DNA of 64,000 bases from positions 32,422,691 through 32,486,690 of the forward strand of contig ML662442.1 in assembly GCA_007570785.1 (NCBI GenBank), read 5' to 3'. The position numbers were made by a program, and so were the translations under genes. The notes under the pieces were generated by a model that saw nothing but the letters and a program-made list of their open reading frames with translations, had not been told where the DNA came from and made no database searches. Shown here piece by piece: positions 31,484 through 43,330 of this stretch. The stretch comes from Antilocapra americana (Eukaryota; Chordata; Mammalia; Artiodactyla; Antilocapridae). Every line of letters starts with the position of its first letter. Position 1 is the stretch's first letter.

Positions 31484-32249
31484 AGGAGCAGCGTGTGCAA
31501 GGGTAGAGAGACATGGTAGTGCTAGAGAGTCTAAACAACCTTGTTCGGCTGAGAAGCAGCTGTGTTTGGGAATGCTAAATCAAGCCTCTGTGGTCTATGC
31601 AGAGGACCTTGACTCCGTGACCCCCTGACCCCCTGACATTACAGGGTAACGTGATCATATTTGTGGCTCTTGAGAAATAATTCTGTGGGTAAAATGCAGA
31701 ATGAAATGAGCAATAAGTAGATAATATCGGTGGAGAAGACACACCCAGATTGAAGAGATACTTAGAAATTACCTACAGAGGTTCAGAGGCAGGCTCTATG
31801 GTCTGGAAGAAAGAGCCAATGAAAGTATACTGATAAACATGCTCTAGAAACATAGCCCTTTATCCTGTCAGTCATATTATAAGTCTTTCCTTTCAGAAAC
31901 TTTTAACCCACTTGTGGATGTCTTTGTGACAAAACTCACCAGATGAAACTGCATCCCTGGTTAGGTAAAACTTACTTAACCATTTTCTCTTTGCTTGGAT
32001 TTTAGCTCTGAATGTGGCTGGAGAAAAACACAGAACCGTTCAGTCTAGCCCACTTAAGTTCACGACGGACTGACAGCTCACACTGAGGCTGCTTGGTATT
32101 GTCCAGCACTCCTTCTACATTTCTCCATTCCATTGTCTCTCCCACTTTCTCCATCCGCTAGATAATTTTAATTTTTACTACAAAACCATGTTTTGTTTCT
32201 GCCATTTGGAATGAAAGAATTTCAGCCTTTTTTCCCAAAGTGCTTACCT
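31484..32249. other. unassigned sequence
   Basis: Includes a small tandem 'tgaccccc' run near 31619-31633. No gene or family recognised. Confidence 0.35.
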
Positions 32250-32945
32250 TCTTTTTCATTTATCATGAAGAACTTCATCAGAACAAGAGTATCCTCCCAC
32301 ATAAACATAATAGCCCCATCACTTGCAGAACTTAGACAGTGATACCATGTTATCTGTTATACAGTCCAGTTTCAGATTGCTCCAGTTGTCTCCAAAATGT
32401 CCTTTATAGCTGTTGTTGTTGTAAAATCCAGGCTCCAGTTAGAAATCCTTTATTGGTTTTGGCTTTCAAATTTCTTTAGTCTCCTTTATTGTACAGGAGT
32501 CCTGCACCTTTGCTTGTTTCTCAAGATATTACAACTTCCGAATGCATTGTTTTGTAGAATGTTCCTCTATCTGGATTTGTCTGATTGTTTCCTAATGATT
32601 AGATTCAGGGTAAACAGAAATATTATAGGTGATGTGTAATCTCATTGCCTTGAATCAAGAGATACACGATTCTAGTTTGCTTGATCATTTTTGGGTTAAG
32701 GTGAGTCAACCAGATGCTTCCATTATAGAGGCACCTTTTCTTCTTTATAATTAGTAAGTATTTGATGGAGTGCTACTCTGAAAATGTGTAAGTGTCTTGA
32801 TTACCAATAGTGTTCAGTTGATGAGTTTAGCATCCATCGATAAACTTTCTTCCATCAGTTATTACATCAGATGGATATAAAATTGGGATTTTTCCAATTC
32901 ATTATTTTTTTATATTGATTAGCTGGCATTGTTCTGATTAGGTAG
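32250..32945 (-). mobile_element. old L1 (L1MC/ME-like) 3' UTR
   Basis: Reverse-complement landmarks in order: 'cagtttcagattgctccagt', 'gtctccaaaatgtcctttat', 'tttagtctcctttattgtac', 'tgtagaatgttcctctatct', 'cctaatgattagattcaggg', 'ttagcatccatcgataaact' and 'tttttccaattcattatttt'. These match the 3' UTR of an old L1 subfamily. Confidence 0.7.
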
Positions 32946-33239
32946 TCTCCTCTCTCCCTCTTTGAATATCATAATTCTTCACATTTTTGTATTCAGTAAG
33001 TTTACCATTGTTATTCTTTCTAATGTTGAAATTCTTTAGATTTGTCAGTGGGGATTCCTTTAAATCGACTTGGTGTTTTTCTGACATTTCTCTTTTTTCT
33101 TGGCATAAGATATCCTTTTGCTTTCTTGGTCTTAACATGGAGCCTGCCATTTCTTCAGGGATGACTTATTCATTTTATTTATCTAAGAGTTGTTTACCAA
33201 TTCATTTTAAATGTCCCTTGATAAGACTTTTTGGCTTTA

Positions 33240-33425
33240 TTTTTAATTTATAATTGTAATGCATAGCGATTAGAGAATATATTTTGGATTATTTCTGCTT
33301 TATGAAACTTACTAGAATTTTCTTTGTAACTTAATGGATGATCAGTTGTATATGCTCCAGTTCCACTTGAAAAGAAATTGTGTTTTCTAATTTGGGTATG
33401 TCTAGGGGTTTGCATCCCATCCCAT
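33240..33425 (-). mobile_element. old L1 internal fragment
   Basis: 'gattagagaatatattttgg', 'taatggatgatcagttgtat' and 'cacttgaaaagaaattgtgt' fit reversed L1 ORF2 sequence (family: agaatatggtctatcttgg ... cacttgaaaagaatgtgta). Confidence 0.5.
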
Positions 33426-33479
33426 GGTTTCAAATGCCACATGTTAATAAATGCTTTAACTCTAAGAGGTGTAGCTCCA

Positions 33480-34335
33480 GCCTTGACCTCTCTCCCAAAT
33501 TCTAGTTCCCTTCTTACATCTCTCTTGGAGATTTAATAAACATTTCAAGTGTAAAATGTCCAAGATGAAATGTTTTATTTCCTACTTTAGTCTTACCTCA
33601 GAAAATAAACATCTCCAGCCTGCATGGAGGTGTTCAGGTCACAAATCTTGAGTCACTATTGAATCCTTTTTTCTCTTCTCTCACATACAGTCAATTGGCA
33701 AATTCTGTTTGTTCTATCTTTGAAGTACACACACACACATATATACACATATGTTTGCTTTCACCACTACTGCACTGTTCCAAGCAATTATCATCTCTGT
33801 ATTTAATTGATTTAATTGTTGCAATGGCCTTTGACCGACCTGCCTGCTTCCCTCTTTTAGCTCCTCTTATCTGTTATTGTCTCCACAGCCTGGCTGGTGT
33901 TTTAGTATACATATCATACTATATAATTCCTTCATTCACAAGACCATCTCACAACCTACATGGTCTGGCTCTTGCTGTCACTCTGATTTCATCTTCTCTC
34001 TTCAACTTGATCACTGAGCTCTGGTCACTCTGGTCTTTGTGCTGTCCTTTGATGACCCTAGGTACACGTGACCTCAGAGCCTTTGCATCAATGTGTTCTC
34101 CATGCTTTCCTCGGAGACATTTTATGGTCAAATCTCTCATCTGCAAGGCTAGAGAGACCTCATAGCTATCTAAACCCTACCTGATATGAAACTTGTCACA
34201 ACTATTTCTATTAAAGTCCTTGACCTGTTTTACTTTTCTTTATAAAACTTATCACCACTTGGTAGGGGTGTGTGTGTTTGTGTGTGTGTGCACATGCAAG
34301 AACAGTGCCTGGAAGATATTTGTTGAATAAGTAAA
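33480..34335 (+). mobile_element. L2 LINE, long 3' portion
   Basis: Sense L2: 'cttgagtcactattgaatcc' near 33646 (family: ttggagtcatccttgactcc), 'tcaattggcaaattctgttt' near 33690, 'cagagcctttgcatcaatgt' near 34075, and the end 'agaacagtgcctggaagata' with 'tttgttgaataag' near 34299-34332. The 168-codon plus-strand frame at 33659-34165 is carried by this repeat and is not a gene. Confidence 0.75.
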
Positions 34336-34757
34336 ATGTCTTTATTGAAAAACAGATATTTTTATTAAATTTTAAAATGTTATCACTAGAAAAGATATAT
34401 TGGCCAGTCTCAGGGTGGTGTTCTATGTGTTAGGCTCATTTTTATTTGAGCTAGACTTGGACGATCACTGATGTCTGATACAAAACTGTATTTATTTCTT
34501 TAAAACAGTTTTCTTACACATGCAGATACCACTTTAGGTTAATGGGAAAATATGGGTCTGTATCTGAGGGAGCTAATCTTACTACTTAAATCAGAATACC
34601 TCAGAGTGTTATTGAGCCTACTCCATTAGTACTGACAAGATTTTCAAAACATTAGCTTCCCCTGAGAGAATAATATTCTGACTAGGAGACTGTCAATTTT
34701 GCATCTGAGAAAACAAGTGGAAAATATTCCTTAGTTCTAAGTATTGCAGAACTCTTG

Positions 34758-34973
34758 AAAAACTATAAGCGTTAGTCACTTAGTCATGTCTGACTCTTTG
34801 CAACCCCATGGACTATAGCCGGCCAGGCTCCTCTGTCCATCTGATTCTCAGGCAAGAATATTGGGGTGGGTTGCCATCCCCTTCTCCAGGGGATCTTCCT
34901 GACCCAGAAATTGAACCCAGATCTCCTGAATTGTAGGCAGATTATTCATCACCTGAGTCACCAGGGAAAGACC
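34758..34973 (-). mobile_element. Bov-tA SINE with 19-bp target duplication
   Basis: Reverse-complement Bov-tA. 'aagtattgcagaactcttg' (34739-34757) and 'aagtattgcagaaatcttg' (34974-34992) are 18 of 19 identical, framing the element exactly. Confidence 0.95.
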
Positions 34974-35411
34974 AAGTATTGCAGAAATCTTGTATATTGG
35001 AAATATATTTGACTTTTTGTATTTCTCTTCAATCAAATCTCTTAGCTCATTTTTTCTGCTTTAACTAAATGCTCAAGAACTGTTTCTTGCATTTCTTTAA
35101 TTTGAGTTTTTCTTTGCTCATCCTCCTTCATGGGCACCACTGATCTAGTAAATATAGACAAGAAATATGATGCGTTTTGTAGGAATACTGATACTATCAC
35201 AGCTGATTGCAATCTGGATCATATAAATGAAAGTGCTGCAGAAGTCAAAATGTGCTATATGTCAATGTTGTCAAATTTGTTATGATTACAATTACTATCA
35301 TTGTTATTATAGATATGAACTTTGCTTGATAATCTCAGGAGTGTAAGAAATAATAATAGTTCTTATTTTTAAAAATATCAATTTAAACTTATCTCAGAAG
35401 TCTCTTCTGGC

Positions 35412-35641
35412 TTGTGTGTGTATTTGTGTGCATGCACAAACAATTATGTCTTACTCTGTATGACCCCATGGACTGTAGCCTGCCAGACTCCTCCGTCCAT
35501 GGAATTTTCCAGGCAAGAATACTGGAGTGGGTTGCCATTTCCTCCTCCAGAGGATCTTCTTGACCTAGGAATTGAACCCACATCTCCTGCATCTCCTACA
35601 TTGGAAGGTGGATTCTTTACCCCTAGCACCACGTGGGAAGT
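35412..35641 (-). mobile_element. Bov-tA SINE (A2-type end)
   Basis: Reverse-complement Bov-tA with head 'ctagcaccacgtgggaag', as at 3606-3824. 'ctcctgcatctcctacattg' contains a small tandem duplication of 'catctcct'. Confidence 0.9.
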
Positions 35642-37150
35642 GCTCAGTTTTTGATTAGCTAACAAGAAATTCAGTCTTGAAACGGTTGGTCACCGCTTCT
35701 CTCAGCCAGAATTGTGCACGTGTTCTCAGATATTTTCCTGAGTCAAAGCACTGAGCTGGGCCCCCTGGCCGCTGGTGATTAGTCAAGCTAACAGTGGTTA
35801 CTGATGGAACTGCAGATTCCTTTCTGCCTGACTGTTCTGCTGCTTGCTTGCCATTCTTGGGGCAGAGGACACTGATGAGGCTGGAAGCTCATGTGCCTAG
35901 AATGCTACATTCTCATCTTGTGAAAGATAAGAAAAATCCTCTCCACTTTGCATTGTATCAGTTAGAGCTCAGATTTGCTGGAACAGAACTGACTTTACCA
36001 GGTTTAAGCAAATGGGTATATTATATGAAAATAAAAAGCTTATAGAATTTTCAGAGGGGACAAGTAAACAAGTTTGAAGGCTTTGCCGGATAAATGCCCA
36101 GCCACATAATGGGACCATGTTAACAGGACAGGAGACACTGTGAGGCTGTAGAAGTTTATCTTTTGTTTTACTGTCCCCTGGTGGTACAGTAACATTTGGG
36201 GCACAGACATATATTGGTTTATACTGGTGAAGCTTTTCAACAGTTCGTTTGCATTGTGTCTATTTGTATCAATGAACTTGGAGCAGAATCCAACCTCTTT
36301 TCCTGCTGATTTTCTAAGCACCCTCAGAAGATGGTTTGATTTGTGCCATCAGGAGTCCTTACCTACTTGGGAGAGGAATAGAAAGCTCTGAGAAATATAG
36401 TCATATTAGATTTACTTAGTAATTTGCCTCAAATTAAGCAGACTGAAACCTTTAGTATTGTCCTTAGTGATGATAGAGCCAAGATGACTGTTTCATGCAG
36501 ATGCTGTTCATCACTTGCATGGACAGTTCCAAATAACTCCATTTCATGGATCAATTCACAGAGTCATCTGGGGGGACATTTAGCAGCTAGCTGATCTTGG
36601 TTGACCAATCAGCATAAAGTCTGTTCAAGAACAAATGTGCTTCAGTGGCCATACTAAGGCCTTTAAAGATTGAAACCACTGATTTGTAGCTCCTACCCTC
36701 AGGAATTTTTAGGACAAAGATTTCTGCCTTCTGGAAAACTATGGCTTTCATGATGTAGGTTTTCATAGGTTTAAGTACATCTAAAGCTGCTTCCTTAGGG
36801 AAATCTTGTTCTTTCCTTCTGATATTCCTGTAGTTTTCACTCTGGAAAGGTGAAGTGGCAAGAACATGTTAAGTAGTTAACTTTCTATGAGAAAAAAATC
36901 CTGTTTTTCTACAGAGAACTTATCTGAACAAAACATGTCTCATTTTAAATGACACACAATGTATATGCTTCAGGCATTTGCTTTTCAGCCACAGCTGTGA
37001 TGTCCTTTTAATTTTGTTTGCTTGTTTTCTGTCTTTTTTTTTTATCTGCCCAGCATTTTAAACAAATATGAATTAGTTGTTGAAACTTAGGCATTGAGAA
37101 ATTTTACACCGAAATTTAAACTAGGTTTTTGTCTTGAAAAGTTGGAAGCT
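35642..37150. other. unassigned sequence
   Basis: About 1.5 kb, no named repeat. Several short frames on both strands, none convincing. Confidence 0.35.
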
Positions 37151-37290
37151 CTGGCAGTAGCAATGAAGCGGCCTCACCACCTGGCAGGTGCTGAGCAGCC
37201 GAGCCTCCGGTCTGGTTCTCCGCGGGGCTCGTGGCCTCACACCATATTCCTCTCAGCCCACTTCGAGCTGTTGTACGCTAATCTCCTCAG
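37151..37290. other. small CpG-bearing GC-rich patch
   Basis: Locally GC-rich with several CpGs (gaagcggcc, agccgagcctccgg, ctccgcggggctcg, cttcgagc, tacgc), unlike the CpG-poor surroundings. A 68-codon plus-strand frame at 37094-37297 crosses it but has no recognisable domain. It is too short for a CpG island call. Confidence 0.4.
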
Positions 37291-38174
37291 CAGCTGAGTT
37301 TGTAACCTCCAGTCTTGGCACATGGTTGTTGGTACCCTTCAAGCAGGAGCTTTGAGGAGTTTCTCCATGAAGGGGCACTTTTTGTTTTTGTTTTTAACCT
37401 TGGATGTCAAAATGTGCATATCTGTATTTTTCTAAGGGAGAGATGTACAGCTTTCATTAAACTTTCACAAAAGCTTCAGAACCATTATTTTGCATGTTCT
37501 AAGACTCTCTTCCTCCCATATTTTAATGATCTGATTATGCTTACATTTCAATGTAAATGTTTTAAGTCATCTTTGGAATTAGGTATAATAGAAATAATAC
37601 AATAGAAATAATGCTAGTAATAAATAGTAAAGAAAAAATATCATCCAGAAGCTAGCTTGATCTTAAAGCATGTTCCAGTCTTGTTCCATATCTCTAAGTT
37701 GCAGAGTGCTCAGACTCACCCTGGGGCAGTGGTGAAGAACTGTAGATTCTGCAGTTTAGTAATGTCAGTTTTGTTCATATTGACTTGAGCGGTTTCTAAT
37801 ACTCTACCACTCTTCAACCAAGGAAAGTCTACCATAACAAATTGTCAAAGACTCCATTGCTAAAGGGAGAAACACAACACTCTCACTAGCTGACCAGCCA
37901 GGCATAAAGCAGGAGCTTAAAAATAGAGAGCTGAGGTGGATAACAGTGAATATATATCACACAGAACACCTGGCAGGGTAAAGCTAGAGGGAACCAAAGT
38001 CTGGTGAAGAATATCACCACCCAGCATCTCCGACAGCCTCTGTAATTTATCTTCCTCAGGTATCCATCATCTTCCTCAATTCTATACATGCTCTTTTTAC
38101 TCTAGAAGGCAAGAAATTCCTTTACTTAAAACTTCTAAGAGTTAAAGGAGTTGGAGAATTATAGCATACTATTT
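37291..38174. other. unassigned sequence
   Basis: No repeat or exon recognised. Confidence 0.35.
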
Positions 38175-38186
38175 ATAAAACAATAT

Positions 38187-38372
38187 GAAAGTGAAAGTCA
38201 TGTCCAGCTGTTTGTGACCCCAGGGACTGTATGGTTCATGGTATCCTCCAGGCCAGAATACTGGAGTGGGTAGCCTTTTCCTTCTCCAGGGGATCTTCCC
38301 AACCCAGGGATCAAACCCAGGTCTCCTGTATTGCAGGTGGATTCTTTACCAGCTGAGCCACAAGGGAAGCCC
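38187..38372 (-). mobile_element. Bov-tA SINE with target duplication
   Basis: Reverse-complement Bov-tA: 'agtcatgtccagctgtttgt' to head 'gagccacaagggaagc'. 'ataaaacaatat' (38175-38186) and 'atagaacaatat' (38373-38384), 11 of 12 identical, flank it. Confidence 0.92.
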
Positions 38373-38384
38373 ATAGAACAATAT

Positions 38385-39345
38385 ACAGATCTTTAAAAAT
38401 ACCTTCAGAAAGAAAGCACTGATATATTTAGAGAAAAAAATACTATAATTTACCTTCCTCCTTCTTGCTTATATTAGAAGCCTCTGAGTGACTCATTTTT
38501 CCATATGAGTAAACACCTGGAGTTCATGATAAATAGTCTGAAATTTCACCAAACTCTTGACCTGACTGTAGCCCCAACACACCACCATGGCAGCTTTCAG
38601 CATTGTGCTTTTGGGGGTATAAATCTGTAGAGCTGAACAGAGAAAGAATGAACTGGTATGATGCCCTCTGGTATATGTATTTCTGAAGAATATCTACTTT
38701 AGGAAAAAACATTTTGAGAAATCACTTCAAAACAATAGAGCAAGAAAAGGATGACACAATACTGTTTCCTCATAAATTAGTATGTAGGCTTAATTACGTT
38801 TATCATTTTTATTTTTAGTTTTGTTAAATGCTGTTTTGTTTTTTGACAGAGGTCTGAGTCAATTTTATAAACATAGTGTTGATTGAAATTGTAATAACTC
38901 CCAGCAGATGGTGTTTCCTAGGGGATGACTTAGGCTAAAAGGTGAGTCAGCCCACTTCAGATTCTCAGCTCCATGTGAACTGACCTGGCTCTGAGTGGGT
39001 GGAAATGATGGTTTATGCGTGTCATCAGCAGAGAATTTTGCTCTTCAACAAGGATAAAGAGATGTTGGGCAGGGTATCAAGGCAAGTACCCCGGGGTACA
39101 GAGAGGACAACTGTAGGCTGAGGGGAGTGAATGATCTCTGAGGGTTCCAGCCAGGGCACAGCAGTGGGAATGTTGCCTGCCTGGCTTGTGGAGCTGGGCA
39201 GAAAGCTCAACAGCTGGATTTCTTCCCATTTCCTCAGTGACTGCTACTTTCCTATGTGACCCTGTGCCTCGAACCAGGGCACAGAAGGAAAGGTCCTTTC
39301 TGTCATCTGTGAATGAAGCTCAGCTCCTATTGTCAAGCTCCAAAC
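38385..39345. other. unassigned sequence
   Basis: Nothing recognised. 38930-39300 is somewhat GC-richer. Confidence 0.35.
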
Positions 39346-39349
39346 TCTT

Positions 39350-39942
39350 TTTATTTTCTTGGGCTCCAAAATCACTATGGATGGTAACTGTAGCCAGGAA
39401 ATTAAAATAATCTTGCTCCTTAGAAGGAAAGCTATGACAAACCTAAACAGTATATTAAAAAGCAGAGACATCACTTTGCTCACAAAGGTCCATATAATCA
39501 AAGGTATGGTTTTTCCAGTAATCATGTGTGGATGTGAGCGTTGAACTATAAAGAATGCTGAGTTCCGAAGAATGGATGCTTTCAATTTGTGGTACTGGAG
39601 AAGACTCTTGAGAGTCCTTTTGACAGCCAGGAAATCAAATAAGTGATTCCTAAAAGAAATCAACCCTGAATATTCACTGGAAGGACTGATACTAAAGCTG
39701 AAGCTCCAATACTTTGGCCACCTGATGCAAGGAGCTGACTCATTGGTAAAGACCCTGATGCTGGGAAAGATTGAAGGCAAAAGAAGGGGGTGGCAGAGAA
39801 TGAGATGGTTAGATAGCATCACTGAGTCAGTAAACATGAATTTGAGCAAATTCCAGGAGTTAGTGGAGGACAGGGGGGCTTGGCATGCTGTAGCCCATGG
39901 GATTCGCAAAGAGTCAGGCACAATTTAGTGACTGAACAACAA
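39350..39942 (+). mobile_element. BovB LINE 3' part
   Basis: Sense BovB from 'gggctccaaaatcactatgg' through 'tatattaaaaagcagagaca', 'gaatattcactggaaggact' and 'gatgctgggaaagattgaag' to 'ggcacaatttagtgactgaa'. The opposite strand stays open for 226 codons (39244-39921), which is a property of this repeat and not a gene. Confidence 0.92.
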
Positions 39943-40143
39943 CAAGGGGAGTCTAAAGCTGACTGGGCAAGCTCATGACATTTTGAAATTTATATATCAT
40001 TGTAATAAAAATAATCAGAGTATAGTTTTGTGCAGAGAAGTTAGGCATTCTAGGCTTTAAAAGAGAATTCTTCAGAATTTTATGATTAATTAAAGCCATC
40101 TCAGGAATCCTTCTTCCAAATTATTTCATCTAGTGCCAAAAGA

Positions 40144-40253
40144 GGAGAAGGGAATGGCAGCCCACTCCAGTGTTCTTGCCTGGAGAGTCCCAGGGACGGA
40201 GGAGACTGGTGGGCTGCCGTCTATGGGGTCGCACATGACTGAAGCGACTTAGC
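40144..40253 (+). mobile_element. Bov-tA 3' part, 5'-truncated
   Basis: Only the tail part: 'ggagaagggaatggcagccc' to 'catgactgaagcgacttagc'. 'agtgccaaaaga' (40132-40143) and 'agtgccagaaga' (40254-40265), 11 of 12 identical, show that it arrived already truncated. Confidence 0.9.
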
Positions 40254-40265
40254 AGTGCCAGAAGA

Positions 40266-41103
40266 CAGAACACCCTTCTGCCTCACTTGCTTGGATTCAT
40301 TGTCTCAACACAGAAAAATTTTTGTAGGGACAAACTGAATTTTAGTTCCAAACTAGGAAAGCTGCTAAGAACACAACCATAATTGCAGCTCTCAGGAGTG
40401 GAAATAGTAGAGGTCAACCAGAATTGTAAGATGTAATTTGTAAAACACCAGAACATGCCAACCACAAGTGTAACTGCAAATCAAGGAATTCTTGTTTTCT
40501 TCTAGATAGAAAGGAGGGAGGGATCATGGGATTCTTTTCTTCTATATCACACTGAACAATAGTGACTTACATCAAAATGGTCGTCTTCAAATTTTATATA
40601 TGAAGTACTTTGTGGGAAAACAAATTATGTGAAAATTATTTTCAGTACCAAACCTCCTGCTTTAAAATAACCGCCCCCCCCATAAATGTCTTGTCTTCTA
40701 TGTGCAGCACATAGCCGAAGTCAATAATCACACAAGACCCATAAATTACTAAGAGATGGCTTTTTGCAATGTCCTGACTCCAAATTTAAAGCTAATTATT
40801 TTAATCAAATTAAAAATTATAAATGGCTAAGAAAGAAAAGATGTGAATTGAGTTAGTCTTTGTTCTTATCTCTTGACCAGGGTGAAAAAGAGAATATGTT
40901 ATTTTGATTCAACTATAATCTTTGATTTTGGTAAACTAGTAAAGCCTTAATTTCAGCCCAAAGTTATGTTTCCTCTTTAATTCTGAAACACACCTGCTAA
41001 TTTTCTCACTTGTGGAAAAGCAAATTGTAAGATTTGTGGACGATTGCTTTTCCAACAGAAGGCCCTAAACCATTTCTGACAAGAAGCTATCTTTTTTTTC
41101 CAG
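40266..41103. other. unassigned AT-rich sequence
   Basis: No repeat recognised. Includes a C-run at 40672-40681. Confidence 0.35.
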
Positions 41104-41232
41104 TTGTTTCTCAATCACTGCAGGGAAGTAAAAGGAGAAAAGCACAGTGTGAATGCAAGCTAATGAGGGGGTTGCTGGGGTCATTTTCTAAGAGACCCTC
41201 TTTAAGCCACAGGACCTGGGGAGCTCTACCAG
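41104..41232 (+). other. candidate 129-bp exon between good splice signals, unproven
   Basis: A strong acceptor-like tract (ctatcttttttttccag, ending 41103) precedes and a donor-like ACCAG/GTAAAC follows (gt at 41233-41234). The interval is a multiple of 3 and open in the frame of a 94-codon plus-strand ORF (41034-41318), giving a Lys/Arg/Ser-rich piece including GSKRRKAQCECK. No family is recognised. It could be a coding or non-coding exon, or a decoy. Confidence 0.2.
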
Positions 41233-41321
41233 GTAAACCTTCCAGATATATTAGTATGGAAGCTTACCCCACCTGCCGGTTTGTAAAATTCCCACACACA
41301 GAGCTTTATTGTTTATAAATC

Positions 41322-42228
41322 TTTTTTATTTTTTTGATGATTTTTTTTTATTGGTTTTTGCCATACAATGACATGAAACAGCCATGGGTTTACATATGCT
41401 CCCTCTCCGGAACCCCCTCCCTCCTCCCTCCCGATTCCCTCCCCCTGGGAAATCTCAGTGCACCAGCCCCGAGCATCAACCCTGGGCTGGCAATTGATTT
41501 CACATATGATAATTAACATGTTTCAATGCCATTCTCCCATATCATCCCACCCTTGCCCTCATCTACAGAGTCCACGAGTCTGTTCTATATGTCTGTGTTC
41601 CTTTTGCTGTCTCGCATGCAGGGTTCTTGCTGCCATCTTTCTAAATTCCATATATATGCATTAGTATGCTGTATTGTTTTTCCTTCTGGCTTACTTCACT
41701 CTGGATAATAGGCTCCAGTTCCGTCCACCTGAGTAGAACTGATTCAAATGAATTTTTTTTTTAATGCTGAGTAATATTCCATTGTGTATATGTACCACAG
41801 CTTTCTTATCCATTCGTCAGTTGATGGGCATCTAGGTTGCTTCCATGTCCTGGCTATTGTAAACAATGCGGCGATGGACATTGGGGTACACGTGTCTCTT
41901 TCAGTTCTGGTTTCCTCGGTGTGTATGCCCAGCAGTGGGATTGCTGGGTCATATGGCAATTCTATTTCCAGTTTTTTAAGGAATCTCCACACTGTTCTCC
42001 ATAGTGGCTGTACTAGTTTGCATTCCCACCAACAGTGTAAGAGGGTTCCCTTTTCTCCACATCCTCTCCAGCATTTATTGCTTGTAGATTTTTGGATGGC
42101 AGCCATTCTGACTGGTGTAAAGTGGTACCTCATTGTGGTTTTGATTTGCATTTCTCTGATAATGAGTGGTGTTGAGCATCTTTTCATGTGTTTGTTAGCC
42201 ATTTTTATGTCTTCTTTGGAGAGATGTC
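41322..42228 (-). mobile_element. young ruminant L1 (L1_BT-like), 3' 0.9 kb
   Basis: Reverse-complement L1: T-rich tail at 41322-41354, 'tttttgccatacaatgacat', a C-rich 3' UTR block (41401-41448), 'cccatatcatcccacccttg', then ORF2 sequence up to 'cttctttggagagatgtct'. It is 5'-truncated and clearly less diverged than the L1 copies at 13.8, 32 and 52 kb. No target duplication is evident. Confidence 0.93.
41744..42202 (-). pseudogene. L1 ORF2 C-terminal fragment (zinc knuckle)
   Basis: An uninterrupted frame of 152 codons encodes the end of the L1 ORF2 protein. It keeps the C-terminal cysteine motif C-x3-C-x7-H-x4-C as [18 protein letters not shown] (about residues 45-62), followed by the conserved [24 protein letters not shown] segment and the [13 protein letters not shown] end. 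This domain helps ORF2 bind RNA during retrotransposition. The endonuclease and reverse transcriptase are absent, so it is a dead fragment. The intact frame mainly indicates recent insertion. Confidence 0.9.
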
Positions 42229-43330
42229 TAGAGGTGACATGGTATCAACATTTTCATCTAATATGTATCTGTTGAGGTATTAGATAATCAAAAAATGACC
42301 ACTCTGCCAAACACATTTGTGTTTCAAATCTATAAAAAATATTTATTAATGGGATAAAGATGTCAAAGATAATAAGGTGATAAATAAGACCTTCCCATCA
42401 TGAAAGCCATCAGGATTTTAGACTCATGTGAGTTCCCTTTAATTCACATGATGGTAAAGTTAGGGCCGTAAGACGATGTTATTGAGGAAACAGTGATATT
42501 GGTAAGATGAAATATATACTCATACATGTAGACACACAAAGTCAAATTTTGCAGTTCATAGTGACAAAATATTTTTCTGTTTGATTTAGTTTTCAGAAAA
42601 CTTTTTCTTAAGTCCAGTTAAGAATACAGCTCTTTGGCTTTACCAGTATTTGTATCTTTATTCATATAATAAATAAAAGAAAACACAGAATTTCAACCAT
42701 ATATTGAAGGTCATTTATCTTTCTGACCTGTTCATGGACTTGAACCTGGTAAGAAGCATGCTTCCCCTGAGATAGTTGGGTAATAAAGCTTTACTCTGGT
42801 ATTGGTAGTTATATAGTCTTGTGCAAGAAACAAATCTTATTGTGCAAACCAAGACTAAAAACTCCTGGGATTTTAAAGGCATGTTGACAAGCGATTACCA
42901 TAGGAGTGCTTATAGGGTACTAGGATGGGACTGTGTTATTAGTAAAACAAGTCAGTTCATAATATTGGAGTAACGAGTGGATAACCACCAGTCAGACTTA
43001 GTGCAAAAAAGCGCTGTGTAATTTAGTTCTTGCCATTGACTAAAGTGGCTGTAGTGTTTGATTCATTATTTGGTTCAGCATCTACCAGACTATCTCTAAT
43101 AATGGCACCCTCCTGGAGAGGAACAGAAATGTATAGGGTAATAGTTTCCAACATGGTAACGAATGCTTCTAGATGGATATTTTATCTTATACCAAATGTA
43201 CAGAAATCATGGGCAATATTAGGGGTATACAAAATGGTTAAATGGAGAAAAATAGCATTTTAACCAAATGGGAGGACATCCTATTAGACTCTTTTCATTA
43301 AATGTCCAAAACGTAAGCTTCACATTTGGC
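42229..43330. other. unassigned sequence
   Basis: AT-rich. A 78-codon plus-strand frame at 43030-43263 shows no known domain. Confidence 0.35.

Noticed and set aside
33659..34165. 168-codon plus-strand frame
   Set aside because: It lies inside a recognisable L2 LINE 3' region and shows no protein family of its own.
39244..39921. 225-codon minus-strand frame as a gene
   Set aside because: It is mostly antisense to a BovB LINE, and similar antisense peptides occur opposite other BovB copies here.
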